The notes below the pieces were generated by a model. It saw nothing but the letters and a program-made list of their open reading frames with translations, was not told the DNA's origin and did no database searches. Shown here one piece after another: positions 25,901-37,600 of a DNA stretch of 64,000 nt. Every line of letters starts with the position of its first letter. Within the stretch, counting starts at the first letter, position 1. The DNA lies in assembly GCA_021613375.1 (NCBI GenBank), contig CM038706.1, positions 21,022,866 to 21,086,865 of the forward strand, in the 5' to 3' direction. The DNA is from Megaleporinus macrocephalus. Lineage: Eukaryota; Chordata; Actinopteri; Characiformes; Anostomidae. The translations under genes and the position numbers were made by a program.

Positions 25901-28900
25901 GACCCATCTGTCCAGGAGAATTGTTCAACTCAGTCAACTTAAAGGATGCTCACTTTCATATTGGTCTAGCCAGTTCACTGAAAATATTTAAGGTCTGTCT
26001 TCAGATGAGTGACTCACAAGCTTCTCATGGTCCCGTTCAGACTCAGGGTGGCTTTCATCATCTTTACCAAGTGCGTGGGGGCTGCATTAGCCCCACTTTG
26101 GGGAGCAGTTTTAAGAATCTCGGCCTATTTAGACGATTACAGGCGGAGAGGGAAATCCTCCCCACCTCAAGATTCAATACATAAAACATGAAGAGCTGCT
26201 TCAACCCCAGCCAGGAGATTACATATCCAGCTGAAACTAAACTCTGTCTCATTCCACGCAACATTCTCGGAGGAACAAAAGCTGTCTTTCAAACACTACA
26301 TGTTCTTCTTCCACAGTGACCATTCTTTCTCATTAAGGACCCGTCTTTGTCTTATGGGCCTGATGGCATCCACTCAGTGGTTCCCCTCTGCTTATTTATA
26401 ATGAAAGATTTTCAGTGCAGGGTTCGAGTTCTACGTTTGTGTCTGCACCACCACTTTAGTCATCAGGTCAGAGTTTCAGTTTCAGAGTGCTCAGCTGCCC
26501 TAAGAGGGTGGAGAAATCCATTACTTCTAAAAAATTGGCAAAGGTGGTGGTGACGGATGCTTTGCTCTCTGGTTGGGGCGTGATTTTTAAGGTCAGCTTG
26601 GTGAATGGCACCTGGCCACGACAGCTGTGTTTCCAACACCTATACTTCCTAGAGCTTCTAGCAGTCTTCTAGCTCTCAGACAGTTTGTCCCCCTTTTCAA
26701 GGGCTGTCATGTCCTCATTCAATCAATCAGCACCACAGCGGTGCTAAAAAAATTTAATCAAAAAATAAAGAGTCAGGGAGGGAGGCAATCCCTCCAACTT
26801 CACAAGCTAGCATGCAAACTTCTCCTATGGAGCAGCCCATGTTTAGTGCACTGCATATGATTAACGTGCAGGGTATAGAAATGTTAGACGGGGCTCCTCT
26901 CCAGGGGGAATTATGGAAACTGGAAGTACCTGCACCTGTAGGTGGCGAGACCTAGGAGAAATAGATTTGGGAGAAATACAGGAGAGCTGCAAACGTACAC
27001 TGCTCTCTCTTTAGCTCACTGATGGACAGTGCGCCCTTTTGGAGCAGAGACACTCGCCCACCTAGGGTGGAAAACTTGATTCTTTGCATTTCCACCTCTG
27101 AGTCACCTACCAGTCACGCTGGTCAGAGTACAAAAACCAGGCTTATCTCTCCTTCTGGCTGCCCTGGGCTGACCGGGAGAACCTTGGTTAGAAGAGCTTA
27201 TTCTGATCCTATCTGACAGCTCCTGTTATGCCAAGGCTTGCTGCAAGGAGAAATTCTTCCACCACATCTGGAACATCCGGGTCCAAGAGGATGAATTTGA
27301 GGGCTATGGATTTGCCCGCTCTATCCAGTGCGCTAGAGCTTCATCCACACACGTTTTCTATGACACTGTGTTTGAGTCCTGGAACGAGCGTAAAGGTATC
27401 ATTTCCTTTTTATGCTGCGTGTCAGAAGTGCTTTGCTTTTTCCAGGAGCTGTTAGACTGAGGGAGAGTCTTCTTTATCTTTAAGATCTTCAGCATGTCAT
27501 GTGAACAAAGACACTGAGGGAAAACAATCATTGGTTTGTCATTTCATGTTGTGCACAGGCTGTGCCTGATCTCTAAGCCTTTAGTTCCTTTGATTTGACG
27601 CGTTTTCCCAGCTGCCTTTCAAGCTGCTGGAGAGCACAGAACACAACATTTCATCTGTTAAGATGATTGTACTGCTTGCGCGGAGTTAGTGACTTACCCA
27701 CCATTACTGTGCACCCAATCCGCAGGCACTTTGATACGCATAGATATTAAGTCACGCTATGCCCTAACCCATCTTTTGCCCCCAAGGTAATAGCTCATGG
27801 CTATTCATCCTCCACCTAGAATGCACTGGGTTAGCCCCATGCACACTTTACTTGTTATATAGACCTTGATAGGAACGCACTAGACACTTGTTTCATCGGA
27901 TGGTCAAAGATGTTAATTCATCTTTCAAGCCCATAAAGGCCTCCAAGGTTATTCTACCAGATGAATGGCTACTTCTTGTGGCTTCTATCAAAGGGGGTTC
28001 AGTAGGAGATATATGTGCTGCAGTGAGCTTGTGTTCTCCACACACACTTATCAGACTTTATCAGCTGAATGCTACTGACCCTTCTCTGGCACATACAGGT
28101 CCTAGTATAAGCTCCTCTTAGTATATAGGATCTCTGTGCCCCTTTTATCTTACATGTTCAGACAGTTCCTAGAACAGTATGCACTAGTAATGAGAAGGAT
28201 TGGAGGCAGAGGTTTCTACCCCTCTCGGCTCCTTCACCTCATACTCTCTATTCTCTTGTAGTTTGGGTTTTCTTTATAGCCCTATTATCTTTTAGAGTTT
28301 TATTCTCTCAACTCCAGCTTTTCATGTACCAGAGCAGACCAGTTCGGAAAGCATGCAGTTCGGGAGTTGGTAACACCTTTCCTATAGTGAGATACTGAAC
28401 AAATGATGACAGAGAACACTAGGTTACTTGTGTAACCCTGACTCTCAGAATCAGGAGTGAGGTATTTCACCACACTTCCCTTCTTGCACTTCACTGGTGA
28501 GGAACATACTATAAAGAGCATGCACAAGCTTATACAGAATGGGGGTGCTCTCTTATCACTGCTGTGATGCCATTGGTACTTCCATGGCCAGTCCATGGGC
28601 TTCTCATAGTGAGATACCTCACTTCTTATTCAGAGAAGTACGCAAGCAATCAGGCGTTATATTAAAAGATAGCATAATCAGACCCATTTAACTAGATTAA
28701 GTGTGGTAGTGTGTCAAACGTTGAAATCAAATGTTGTTTTTGATTATATTAAATGTGGTACTTTGTACTAGTATATTAATATTATATGAAATATGGTATA
28801 TATTTTGTATTGTTAAAAATGGTTCCAAATATCACCATATGGTGATACTCGCCACATGGCCCATGTCTAGTCAGAAACCCAGAAGCATGCAATCAGAGGC

Positions 28901-31900
28901 ACAATACCTGTTTGTGGCACTGGTTGCTCCATTGGCTCATTTTTGGGTGCCTCAGAAAACAGATCACCCTTTGGAACAAAAAAAAAGTTTTTATCTTCCA
29001 ATAACATAAACAATACGTTTTTTTTATCTATGTTTTTTTCCAATATTAAGTGCTTAAAGATTTTGAGCAATAAAAGCTTACAACAGCTTACCTCATCATC
29101 ATCATCAAACAGGCCTTTTCCGCCACTGAAGAGCCCACCTTTTCCTCCAAATGGAGAATACTCATCATCCTCCATTTTTGGAGGCTTGAACATTTCATCA
29201 TTATCATCTTCCACTGAAACAAAAACATGAAATACAGACTATAATCCCTATCATTACACTATTAATGAACTCATACTGATTCATGCAATTCAAGGTGTAA
29301 ACATTTATGTAAATCTATGCATGTAATCTTCGCTATAATCTACTTGGGAAGACGTAAAAGTATGAAATAAATAAATAAAAAAAGAACATTAACAAGCCAA
29401 CAACAAAGTGTGAACACATCTCAAGATAACACATACGTGTGGTTATATTACATGAATAGTGATTTGCCTCATCCATAAATAACAGATGCGTTGCCATCCT
29501 TGTTACTCAGTAATTAAACAAACAACAGTAAGTCAACCTCTGCTATGCTGAATGAATGCTCTTACTCATACCCGAAGCCTTTGGCAGTTTCTTTCCTTTG
29601 TTCTTCTTTTTGCTGACAGATGGGCCTGATGACAACGCTTGAACAAAAAAGAAAAAAATGCATATGGAAACAAAAAAAGATGAAAAATGTGATAATTAAC
29701 CAAATTAAGGCATAAAAGATGGATCAATAAAAAAAATCCAAATTCTAATCAGTGGATGAGTGCCAAGAAAACGATTGAACCTACATGTACGATCTGCCTC
29801 TGGCTTGCTTGGCGTATCTCCTTTGATTCTGGCTGCCAGCTCATCAGTAAAAGATGTTGGACCCACATCATCCTAAAACATAAGAGAACAGAACGGGGAA
29901 AAGCTTGCTGAGAATTCTGGATTGTTTTGATCTAAATCAAAAGTTTCACTACAAGAACGAAACATTTTGGGGTCTCTGATGATTAAATGCAACTCAAGTA
30001 GGAAACAGAAGCCCTGTCCCATCTGGCACACTTGAGGTGTTAGTGTCCTTATTTGTACATGCTGCAAGGACCACCTATTTCTCATTTTGGCATTTAACTG
30101 GGTTTTCACGGGTGACCCAGGTAAAAACAACATCAGTGCTAACTCAGCAGTGGAGATACAGGTGAAGAGTGGATGGCGCTTGTTTATAACAGTCTAATCT
30201 TTTCCTCAGTATACTGAACTCTGTCAATGCATTAATGTGTAGAAATCCTCCAATCAAATTCATAAAAAAACAGCATATTTCAATACGTCCCCAGTAGAGG
30301 ATGTGTCCACTTAAGGATGTTAGAAATGCAGCTGTGAGGAAAAAGATAAAGAGCAAGGCCAAAGAGGAGTTATATGGATTCAGTTAGAGAGGACATGGAA
30401 GTAGTTGGTGTAAGGACAGAGGACAGAGTTAGATGGAGGAGGATGACTCGCTGGGGCAACTCCTGAAAAGCAAAAAAAAAGCCGAAAGAAAAAGAAGAAG
30501 AGGATGTGTACCCTTATTTTCGCTTTGAAAATTAACCCAATATGTAATCTGACAAGGGGTATTTACACAACAGTATAAAACAGTATTTTGTGCAGTTACA
30601 CAACAGTATAATTAAATTAGTAAGAATTATAATGTAATATAATATAATATAATATAATTTAATTTAATAATTCTGCTGAAAAATAGCCCACGTTTGGTTT
30701 GTGCCCATGTTTGGACAAAATGCATGCTTTGAAACCTAGCATATCCTGCTCTCTACGCCCACACTCTTCTGATTTCATTCAAGATGTAGGCTTTCAGGGA
30801 GACCACAAGAATTAGGACACCTTGTGGCATGTCTATAATACGGTCCTGTAAAAGACTTCAGTGACATGTTATTGATGTTGATGTTCTACAGTGCTTCTAT
30901 AATGAAGTGCATCATTTTTACAGTACAGACTTCCTCCATTTCTCTCATGCAAACGCAACAGAGCAGGTGCAACATAAATACAGACTGCAGGTGTAATGCA
31001 GATGTAGCAAAACAAGAGGAACCTTTACCTTTCTCGCTTCATCTTCATCCTTGTCAGATTCTCCAAATATATCTGAATCTTCATCTTCGTCCTCCTCGTC
31101 TTCATAACTGACTACAGATGTCTTCTGTCAAATTAAAAAAAAAAAGATTATTTATTATTGTCCCTTCTGCATAAAATCATTAATCACTTCTCTCCTGATA
31201 CAGCATTGAAGGCAGAGCAGTGAATACATACATCTGCTGTCCAATATTATATTCATCACCATAATATTGTTTTTATTGAATTCTTACTTTCTTTAAGCTG
31301 CCCTGGCCCTCTTCCTCCTGGTCGAAGTCCTCGTCTGACTGCTGATTTACAAATCACAACATGTGAATTAGTCTGGTTTGTGCTGGCAGCCAATCAAAAG
31401 CAACATTCACAGAAAGGACAAACAATATGATCAAATTAGATTAACTAGACAGCACTCTTGATAGAGTGACACTATATTGCTAACATGTTCAGTTTTACCT
31501 CTTCATCTTTTCCCTCTTCACTCTCAATGACACTCTCTCTGTCGCTGTCAATAGACATTTCTGTGCCAGAGAAAGAACATACAGTAGTTACAAAGAGAGC
31601 ACCAAATAAAAATCCATTAGAAAATCTTAATAGAGAAAGGTTGGACACAAACAACTGGCAATACACTACCATCACTGGAGAGATCGCCCAGACCAACATC
31701 ATCCTGTTCCATAAAAGCCTGGGATCCAATCAAGTACGGCAGCGGTCTATCTACATACAGGTCCTGTACAAAGAGCGAAGAACAATTAAAAAAAAAACAA
31801 TATAAAAGTCACTGGACAAACTTAGTGCTACATCTGGCGCATCATCAGCAAAACAGTGCATCTGGAGAGCACCTGCGGTATCTCACCTTGGGCTCCAAGA

Positions 31901-33084
31901 TGGGTTCTACTCTATCCGCTGCCTCCTCGTCCTCGGAGTCAGAATTCCCTGCTTTAATGTCTAGTTGCTCGAAGGCAGACTCCAAAACCTTCAGACCGTA
32001 GTTTACAGCCTCCTGGACTTTAGGTATAAGCTCAGCTTCTTTCTGTTCTCGTGTTTTTTCCTTTAAATGGGCAGCAAGAAACAGAAACTGATGATGATGT
32101 ACACACTATTAATACATTATTTTCTGAAATAGATATACAGACAGGACAGGGATCTTTTTTTTTTATTACTCTGACTAAATCCTGTTGTTTTTCCATAATA
32201 ACTAGGGCTTCTAATATTGAGCAGATGAAATTGGGCAAGTTAAATGCAAGCTGCAAAGACAATATATAAATAAAAACATATGGCAGTCTAATATCCAACC
32301 AACACATTTAAATCAGCCCTGCTTAAAACTATATTAACAGCTAACTAGACATGTTTGCCCAAAAAAACCTAGAAAAACAACACTCGAGCAAAATGCAAAT
32401 CATTAATACAATTTCAAGTGTGGTGGTGGTGAGAATGTAATCCTTATCTCATATAAGCAATAAGCTTTTTGTAAAACAAGAGAAAATGACAGACCTGTTC
32501 AGGGCGTTTCTCCTGGGCCTCAGTCTTTGGAGCAGCCTCCTCGACTTCTTCATCATAAACCCTCTGGGTAATTTTTAAAAATGCACTTAATAGCACAATA
32601 CTGACACAGTCTAGACTATTTATGGTAAAATGATTTTCCCTCTTCAACTGTAACACAATAATCAGCACTAAATAAAAATGAAAACTGAAAATCATACACG
32701 TACATTTTCAATAAACTGTGTATTGGAAAGCATTAGGAAGTCGTTGAAGACAGTGTGCAGGCAGCTGTCAGTTGCTTTAGTATCCCGAATGAGGCCATCC
32801 AACTGCTTCTCAATCTCATGAGTTTTGGACAGCATCCTCTGAGAGAAGTCTTGCAGGTACAGAAAAAGCTGTCGAGGTGAAATAGACATAAGAGCTTTCG
32901 ATAAGCCAACACAACAAACTTCACGCACGAAAGGCTTCTGTAGGTATCATCATACCCCTGAGTCTGCAGCTAGGGACCAGCTAGAGCTGGTTTTCCGCAT
33001 CTCGTCCAACGTCCAGGGTCTCTCCCACACCGGCTCAGCCTCACCATTGTAATTACTGGGCCCGTTCTCCATAGAGCCAGCCAT
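13724..33084 (-). CDS. washc2c: WASH complex subunit 2 (FAM21), complete coding region, 31 coding exons
   Basis: WASHC2/FAM21 is the subunit that brings the WASH actin-nucleating complex to endosomes by binding retromer (VPS35). I reconstructed 1,411 residues. The start codon at 33084-33082 opens [10 protein letters not shown]. The head (about residues 1-220) contains the family sequences [27 protein letters not shown] and [14 protein letters not shown]. It is followed by a long disordered tail with many LFa motifs (L-F next to runs of D/E), and it ends [13 protein letters not shown]. Exons: 32956-33084, 32704-32868, 32495-32563, 31887-32060, 31670-31763, 31499-31560, 31288-31338, 31029-31124, 29791-29872, 29572-29637, 29092-29213, 28908-28968, 24433-24483, 24161-24346, 23853-24016, 21382-21492, 21206-21301, 21006-21107, 20813-20914, 20506-20678, 20307-20418, 19781-20017, 19440-19649, 19236-19364, 18558-18659, 17873-17947, 17219-17275, 16632-16850, 14632-15255, 13970-14144, 13724-13863. 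All joins keep frame and have GT-AG sites. Human FAM21C is about 1,320 residues, so the tail is somewhat longer here. Confidence 0.95.
13903..13927. repeat. (TG)n microsatellite in the last washc2 intron
   Basis: About 12 TG units lie between the last two coding exons of washc2, about 40 bases from the final exon's acceptor. Confidence 0.9.
14632..15255 (-). CDS. washc2c: washc2 large 3' exon with capping-protein-interaction (CPI) motif
   Basis: This 624-bp exon encodes about residues 1100-1307. Its start reads [18 protein letters not shown], matching the basic arginine-rich CPI segment by which FAM21 binds and modulates F-actin capping protein (CAPZ). The middle is Pro/Ala/Ser-rich and probably disordered. 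The end returns to LFa-like motifs ([36 protein letters not shown]). The exon is in phase 0 at both sides. Confidence 0.9.
15812..16248. mobile_element. MITE-like element with inverted ends in a washc2 intron
   Basis: The left end ttaaaaaaatagatttttcg and the reversed right end aaaaaaatgatttcccgg are inverted relatives. The interior has ATCGATT-rich stretches of a type common in fish hAT-derived MITEs. I could not read a clean target duplication. Confidence 0.4.
16632..31338 (-). CDS. washc2c: washc2 LFa-repeat tail exons
   Basis: From about residue 232 to 1099 the protein is low in predicted order and repeats a simple plan: K/P-rich stretch, then LF, then a run of D/E, often closed by a second LF. 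Clear examples read GLFDDDDE (near 29100), [14 protein letters not shown] (24,200), [10 protein letters not shown] (23,960), SLFSDDEDS (21,215), SIFDDEEEE (21,020), ALFSDDE (20,820), [10 protein letters not shown] (20,370), SLFDDDDDD (19,530) and [12 protein letters not shown] (18,600). In human FAM21 each LFa unit can bind VPS35, giving multivalent retromer contact. Many exons are 96-111 bp and phase 0, each holding about one unit, which suggests growth by exon duplication. Confidence 0.9.
21493..23852. other. Large washc2 intron
   Basis: A 2.4-kb intron between two LFa exons. It holds a 143-codon plus-strand open frame (23091-23522, opening with TTG rather than ATG) that matches nothing I recognise and is followed by AATAAA at about 23569. 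The rest is AT-rich. Confidence 0.5.
24800..28690 (+). mobile_element. Degenerate DIRS-like (tyrosine-recombinase) retrotransposon, antisense in a washc2 intron
   Basis: Plus-strand fragments occur in DIRS order. A gag-like stretch lies at about 25.0-25.4 kb. A reverse transcriptase piece reads [12 protein letters not shown] at 25,930, then [12 protein letters not shown] and the catalytic-site motif YLDD at 26126-26137. An RNase H-like piece ([19 protein letters not shown]) lies near 26,795. The end of a tyrosine recombinase reads [20 protein letters not shown] with the following YQL (catalytic Tyr) near 28,000. Many stops and frame changes break every part, so it is dead. An inverted pair at about 28,436-28,475 and 28,605-28,645 (sharing gtgaggtat) probably belongs to the terminal repeats. 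Outer limits are approximate. Confidence 0.75.
30120..30505 (+). mobile_element. LINE 3' tail fragment (RTE-like) in a washc2 intron
   Basis: The sequence gatgactcgctggggcaact, followed by a variant of gaaaagc and a purine tail gccgaaagaaaaagaagaag (30482-30501), matches the common 3' end of a fish LINE family as I remember it. Only the tail is recognisable, so the left limit is approximate. Confidence 0.4.
31499..33084 (-). CDS. washc2c: washc2 head region exons (WASH-complex binding)
   Basis: These six coding exons (33084 down to 31499) encode about residues 1-231. The first five are conserved in order with human FAM21: the PVWERPW motif, a helical segment with QDFSQRML, an acidic linker RVYDEEVEE, then [11 protein letters not shown] and [19 protein letters not shown]. 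In the family this head assembles with the other WASH subunits, whereas the tail binds cargo partners. The reading phase is 0 at most joins and the splice sites are canonical. Exon 33084-32956 also includes a few 5'UTR bases, with its acceptor at about 33094. Confidence 0.9.
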
Positions 33085-33360
33085 AGTGTTTATCTGTCAC
33101 AACAGAACCACACAACTTCATGATGACAAGGATGCACAGATATGGGAACCTTGGGCTTAAGTTAACATTAAATATTACTAATATACATATCTGTTTTATT
33201 TAAATACAGACACCATCAATAAATGCAGAAATTTTAACTGAATTATCATTACAAGGGTGTGCAAGTTTTATTTGTAGAGTCGTCTTACAAATGCAGTACA
33301 ACAAACAAAATCCAGGCATTTTTGCAGAGGAGCCCAAAATCACCTTGACATTCAACACTT

Positions 33361-33380
33361 TTCAGTCAGTCAGTCAGTCA
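33361..33380. repeat. (CAGT)n short tandem repeat
   Basis: Four to five copies of cagt upstream of the washc2 start-codon exon, inside intron 1. Confidence 0.8.
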
Positions 33381-33507
33381 AGGTTTGTTGTCACAAAGCA
33401 GCTTAACAGAAAATCCATGTCCAAACCCCCCAGCGAGAAAGCCAGGGGTAACAGCGGTAATGAAAAACTTCAGAGCAAGAGGAAGCTTACAATAAATGTT
33501 AGATGGA

Positions 33508-33937
33508 GGGGGGTGGGGGTCAATAGAGCATAGTATTGCGATATTTCGTGTGGCAATATTGTATTGTCATCTAGAATCAATATTTTATTTTATGAAATTG
33601 AAGATATTTTTTATGACAGTTAGTCTTTTATGACAGTCAGTCTGCTTGACAATCCCATTTTGCTGCAAATAAAATGACTGAATGACTAAACAATGACCCT
33701 GAAACACACTAAATCATTAGAAATCACACTAAATCTCATTATAAAAAAACTTTGTTCCTCTGTTGATACAATCTGAAAAATGAAATGAAATGAAAAATGT
33801 CACAATATGTTGCAATATATGTTATATGCTTAGCATATTGCTTTTGTTTTTTGTTTTTTTTAATCACAGAGATGTCACAGTTTTCACAGGTATCCTGATC
33901 ATATCGTATTGTGGGGCGTTTAGTGAGTCCCACCCCT
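33508..33937. mobile_element. MITE-like element in washc2 intron 1
   Basis: The left end ggggtgggggtcaatagagc and the right end, read inverted, aggggtgggactcactaaac are related. Both are followed by a tagtattgcgatat/caatacgatat core. This end structure is familiar from fish hAT-like MITEs. A possible target duplication (aataaat) is unclear. Confidence 0.45.
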
Positions 33938-34813
33938 AATAAATATGTCATGAAATATTTCTTCTAAAACATCGACCTGATGGCAGTACATTTATGCACG
34001 CAGTTATGAAGCAATTAGTAACCAGATATGAATCTGATCTCACTATGCAACCCTAAATCACAGCACTGGTTTCTGTAGTTAGCTCCTCAGAGTTCAGCAT
34101 TTAAATAGACAAATAGTAAATCAAATAATATATTATACTGTGCATCAGCATCCATCTCACATATCATTTAATCAAGTTTTAAACAATTATAACAATTATA
34201 ACAAGAAGAGAAAGCCATAAAAAATATAAGAAATATAAGAAATGTTATCATCATCAGTTAATTAATGTGCATTCTGTCACTGCCATTAAACTCTAGTAAA
34301 CAGAACAGACGCACCTGTAATTAGTATCATAATAGAAGTAGGACTAAACGAAACCCCTGTCGCTTAACACTGGCTAACTCGCTGACCTTGTATTCAGTAA
34401 GTTAGACAGCGATGTATGCATGTCTACCTAATAATGACTCCCAGACACACAAAGTTTTAACCACCAGTGTTTCTGTAAACAGAAGTTAGCACACACTGCT
34501 AGCAGTAAGCAGCTACACTATCTATGTAGCTAGGTCAGCTAGCTATAGCACTGTAACATGTAAGCTAAATTAGCTAGCCAGCTCACAGCTGAACGCGTAA
34601 CTGTTTTATTTCTCTAACTTTACCTACACGAGTTTAGCACATCTGAGCTGTTATCAGACTCTTATTTCGACGGTTTTCTAGCTAGTGTAACGTTAAGTCT
34701 GCTCTTCAACTTTCAATGTCTTTAGCGGGCTAGCTAGTCTCCTCCTGCTACTGTGGCTAGGCTTGCTAATGGACACCACTGTGTGCGGCTGAATCGGCAG
34801 GTCTCTGTTATAC

Positions 34814-34960
34814 CTTGCAGCAAGTTCTCCTGCTCAGAACGCTCTTCTCCTAAAAGTCATTAATCCGAAAGGTTTTTGGGCTGAAAGGCAGCTTGTGATT
34901 AGCGGTCTCCTCATCAGTATTCCGTCTGCTCGGCCATGTCCTGTCTGCATACAATCAGCT
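34814..34960 (-). other. washc2c: Candidate noncoding exon 1 and promoter-proximal region of washc2
   Basis: A donor GCAAG then GTATAAC on the minus strand at 34814/34813 fits the 3' end of a noncoding first exon. It would be spliced to the acceptor just before the start-codon exon (about 33094). The upstream limit is unknown; sequence from about 34.85 to 35.15 kb is moderately GC-rich compared with its surroundings and probably holds the promoter. The minisatellite begins at 35279, a few hundred bases further upstream. Confidence 0.45.
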
Positions 34961-35278
34961 GATCCACAGTCACCTGACTGCCTGGCTGCAGGAGCTCTAG
35001 CAGGAACTAAGCTTCATTCATCCACAACCTCTATTCCTCAGCAGGAACATCGCCTGGAGCTGCTCCTGTATTACTCCATATTCCACAAATCCCCAGCTTC
35101 TGGGTGTCAGTGTCACACAGGGGTCAAAATGCCCCGGTTTGAGGCAGATTTTTAAAAATTTGTTATCTAGTCACAGGGATTTTTTTCCCATAGAAGAAAA
35201 ACATTTGGTGCTAAATGGCTTTGCTAAGTTGAGATTTTCTGTTGAAAGAAATCAATTTCTTGCCCTCCACGTACACCC

Positions 35279-37600
35279 CAAAAATATCAATATATAAACC
35301 CCATATAATATCAATATATAAACCCCATAAAATATCAACATATAAACCCCATAAAATATCAATATATAAACCCCATAAAATATCAACATATAAACCCCAT
35401 AAAATATCAATATACACCCCATATAATATCAATATATAAACCCCATATAACATCAATATACACCCCATATAATATCAATATATAAACCCCATAAAATATC
35501 AATATACACCCCATATAATATCAATATATAAACCCCATAAAATATCAACATATAAACCCCATAAAATATCAATATACACCCCATAAAATATCAATATATA
35601 AACCCCATATAATATCAATATATAAACCCCATATAATATCAATATACACCCCATATAATAGCAATATATAAACCCCATATAATATCAATATACACCCCAT
35701 AAAATATCAATATATAAACCCTATAAAATATCAATATACACCCCATATAATATCAATATATAAACCCCATATAATATCAATATACACCCCATATAATATC
35801 AATATATAAACCCTATAAAATATCAATATACACCCCATATAATATCAATATATAAACCCCATAAAATATCAACATATAAACCCCATAAAATATCAATATA
35901 CACCCCATATAATATCAATATATAAACCCCATATAATATCAATATACAGCCCATAAAATATCAATATAAAACCCCATACATTATCAATATATAAACCCTA
36001 TATAATATTAATATATACACCCCATAAAATATCAATATTTAAACCTATACATTATCAATATACAAACACCATACATTATTAATATATAAACCTCATAAAA
36101 TATCAATACATAAACCCCATATAATATCAATATATACACCCCATAAAATATCAATATATAAACCCTATACATTATCAATATATAAACCCTATACATTATC
36201 AATATACAAACACCATACATTATTAATATATAAACCTCATAAAATATCAATACATAAACCCCATATAATATCAATATATACACCCCATAAAATATCAATA
36301 TATAAACCCTATACATTATCAATATATAAACCCCATATAATATCAATATATACACCCCATAAAATAAAAATATAAACCCTATACATTATCAACATATGCA
36401 CCCCATATAATATCAATATATACACCCTATAAAATATCAATATATAAACCCTATACATTATCAATATATAAACCCCATACATTTTTAATATATAAACCTC
36501 ATAAAATATCAATATATAAACCCCATATAATATCAATATATAAACCCCATATCATATCAATATATACACCCCATATAATATCAATATATACACCCTATAA
36601 AATATCAATATATAAACCCTATACATTATCAATATATAAACCCCATACATTTTTAATATATGAACCTCATCAAATATCAATAAATAAACCCCATATAATA
36701 TCAATATATAGACCCCATATAATATCAATATATACACCCCATAAAATATCAATATATAAACCCCATATCATATCAATATATACACCCCATATAATATCAA
36801 TATATACACCCTATAAAATATCAATATATAAACCCTATACATTATCAATATATAAATCCCATACATTTTTAATAAATGAACCTCATCAAATATCAATATA
36901 TAAACCCCATATAATATCAATATATACACCCCATATAATATCAATATATACACCCCATAAAATATCAATATATAAACCCCATATAATATCAATATATACA
37001 CCCCATATAATATCAATATATACACCCCATAAAATATCAATATATACACCCCATATAATATCAATATATACACCCCATAAAATATCAATATATAAACCCC
37101 ATATAATATCAATATATACACCCCATAAAATATCAATATATAAACCCCATATCATATCAATATATACCTCCCATACAATATCAATATAAACCCCATATAA
37201 TATCAATATATAAACCCCATATAATATCAATATATAAACCCCATATCATATCAATATATACCTCCCATACAATATCAATATAAACCCCATATAATATCAA
37301 TATATAAACCCCATATCATATCAATATATACCTCCCATACAATATCAATATGAACCCCATATAATATCAATATATAAACCCCATATAATATCAATATATT
37401 ACCCCCATATAATATCAATATATAACCCCCATATAATACCAATATATAACCCCCATATGATATCAATATATAAACCCCATATAATATCAATATATAAACC
37501 CCATATAACATCAATATATAAACCCCACATAATATCAATATATTACCCCCATATAATATCAATATATAACCCCCATATGATGTCAATATAAAAACCATAA
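35279..37600. repeat. 2.3-kb minisatellite of 22/24-bp AT-rich units with higher-order structure
   Basis: About 100 units of the type aatatcaatatataaacccc plus cata. Units are 22 bp (with atacacccc) or 24 bp (with atataaacccc or atatacacccc). In the left third they often alternate, giving a 46-bp dimer. Further right the 24-bp unit dominates and the variant order repeats at multiples of 24 (144, 168 and 216 bp). Because 24 is divisible by three, the minus strand stays open for long distances, but this is not a gene. It lies between the washc2 promoter and the alox5 3' end. Confidence 0.97.

Noticed and set aside
35211..37598. Long minus-strand open frames (85-122 codons) with YGVYILIL repeats
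   Set aside because: They are the direct product of a 24-bp tandem repeat and contain no independent signal of coding.
35279..37600. Superficial resemblance to a CRISPR array (regularly spaced short repeats)
   Set aside because: There are no unique spacers; the whole unit is repeated. The host is a vertebrate genome.
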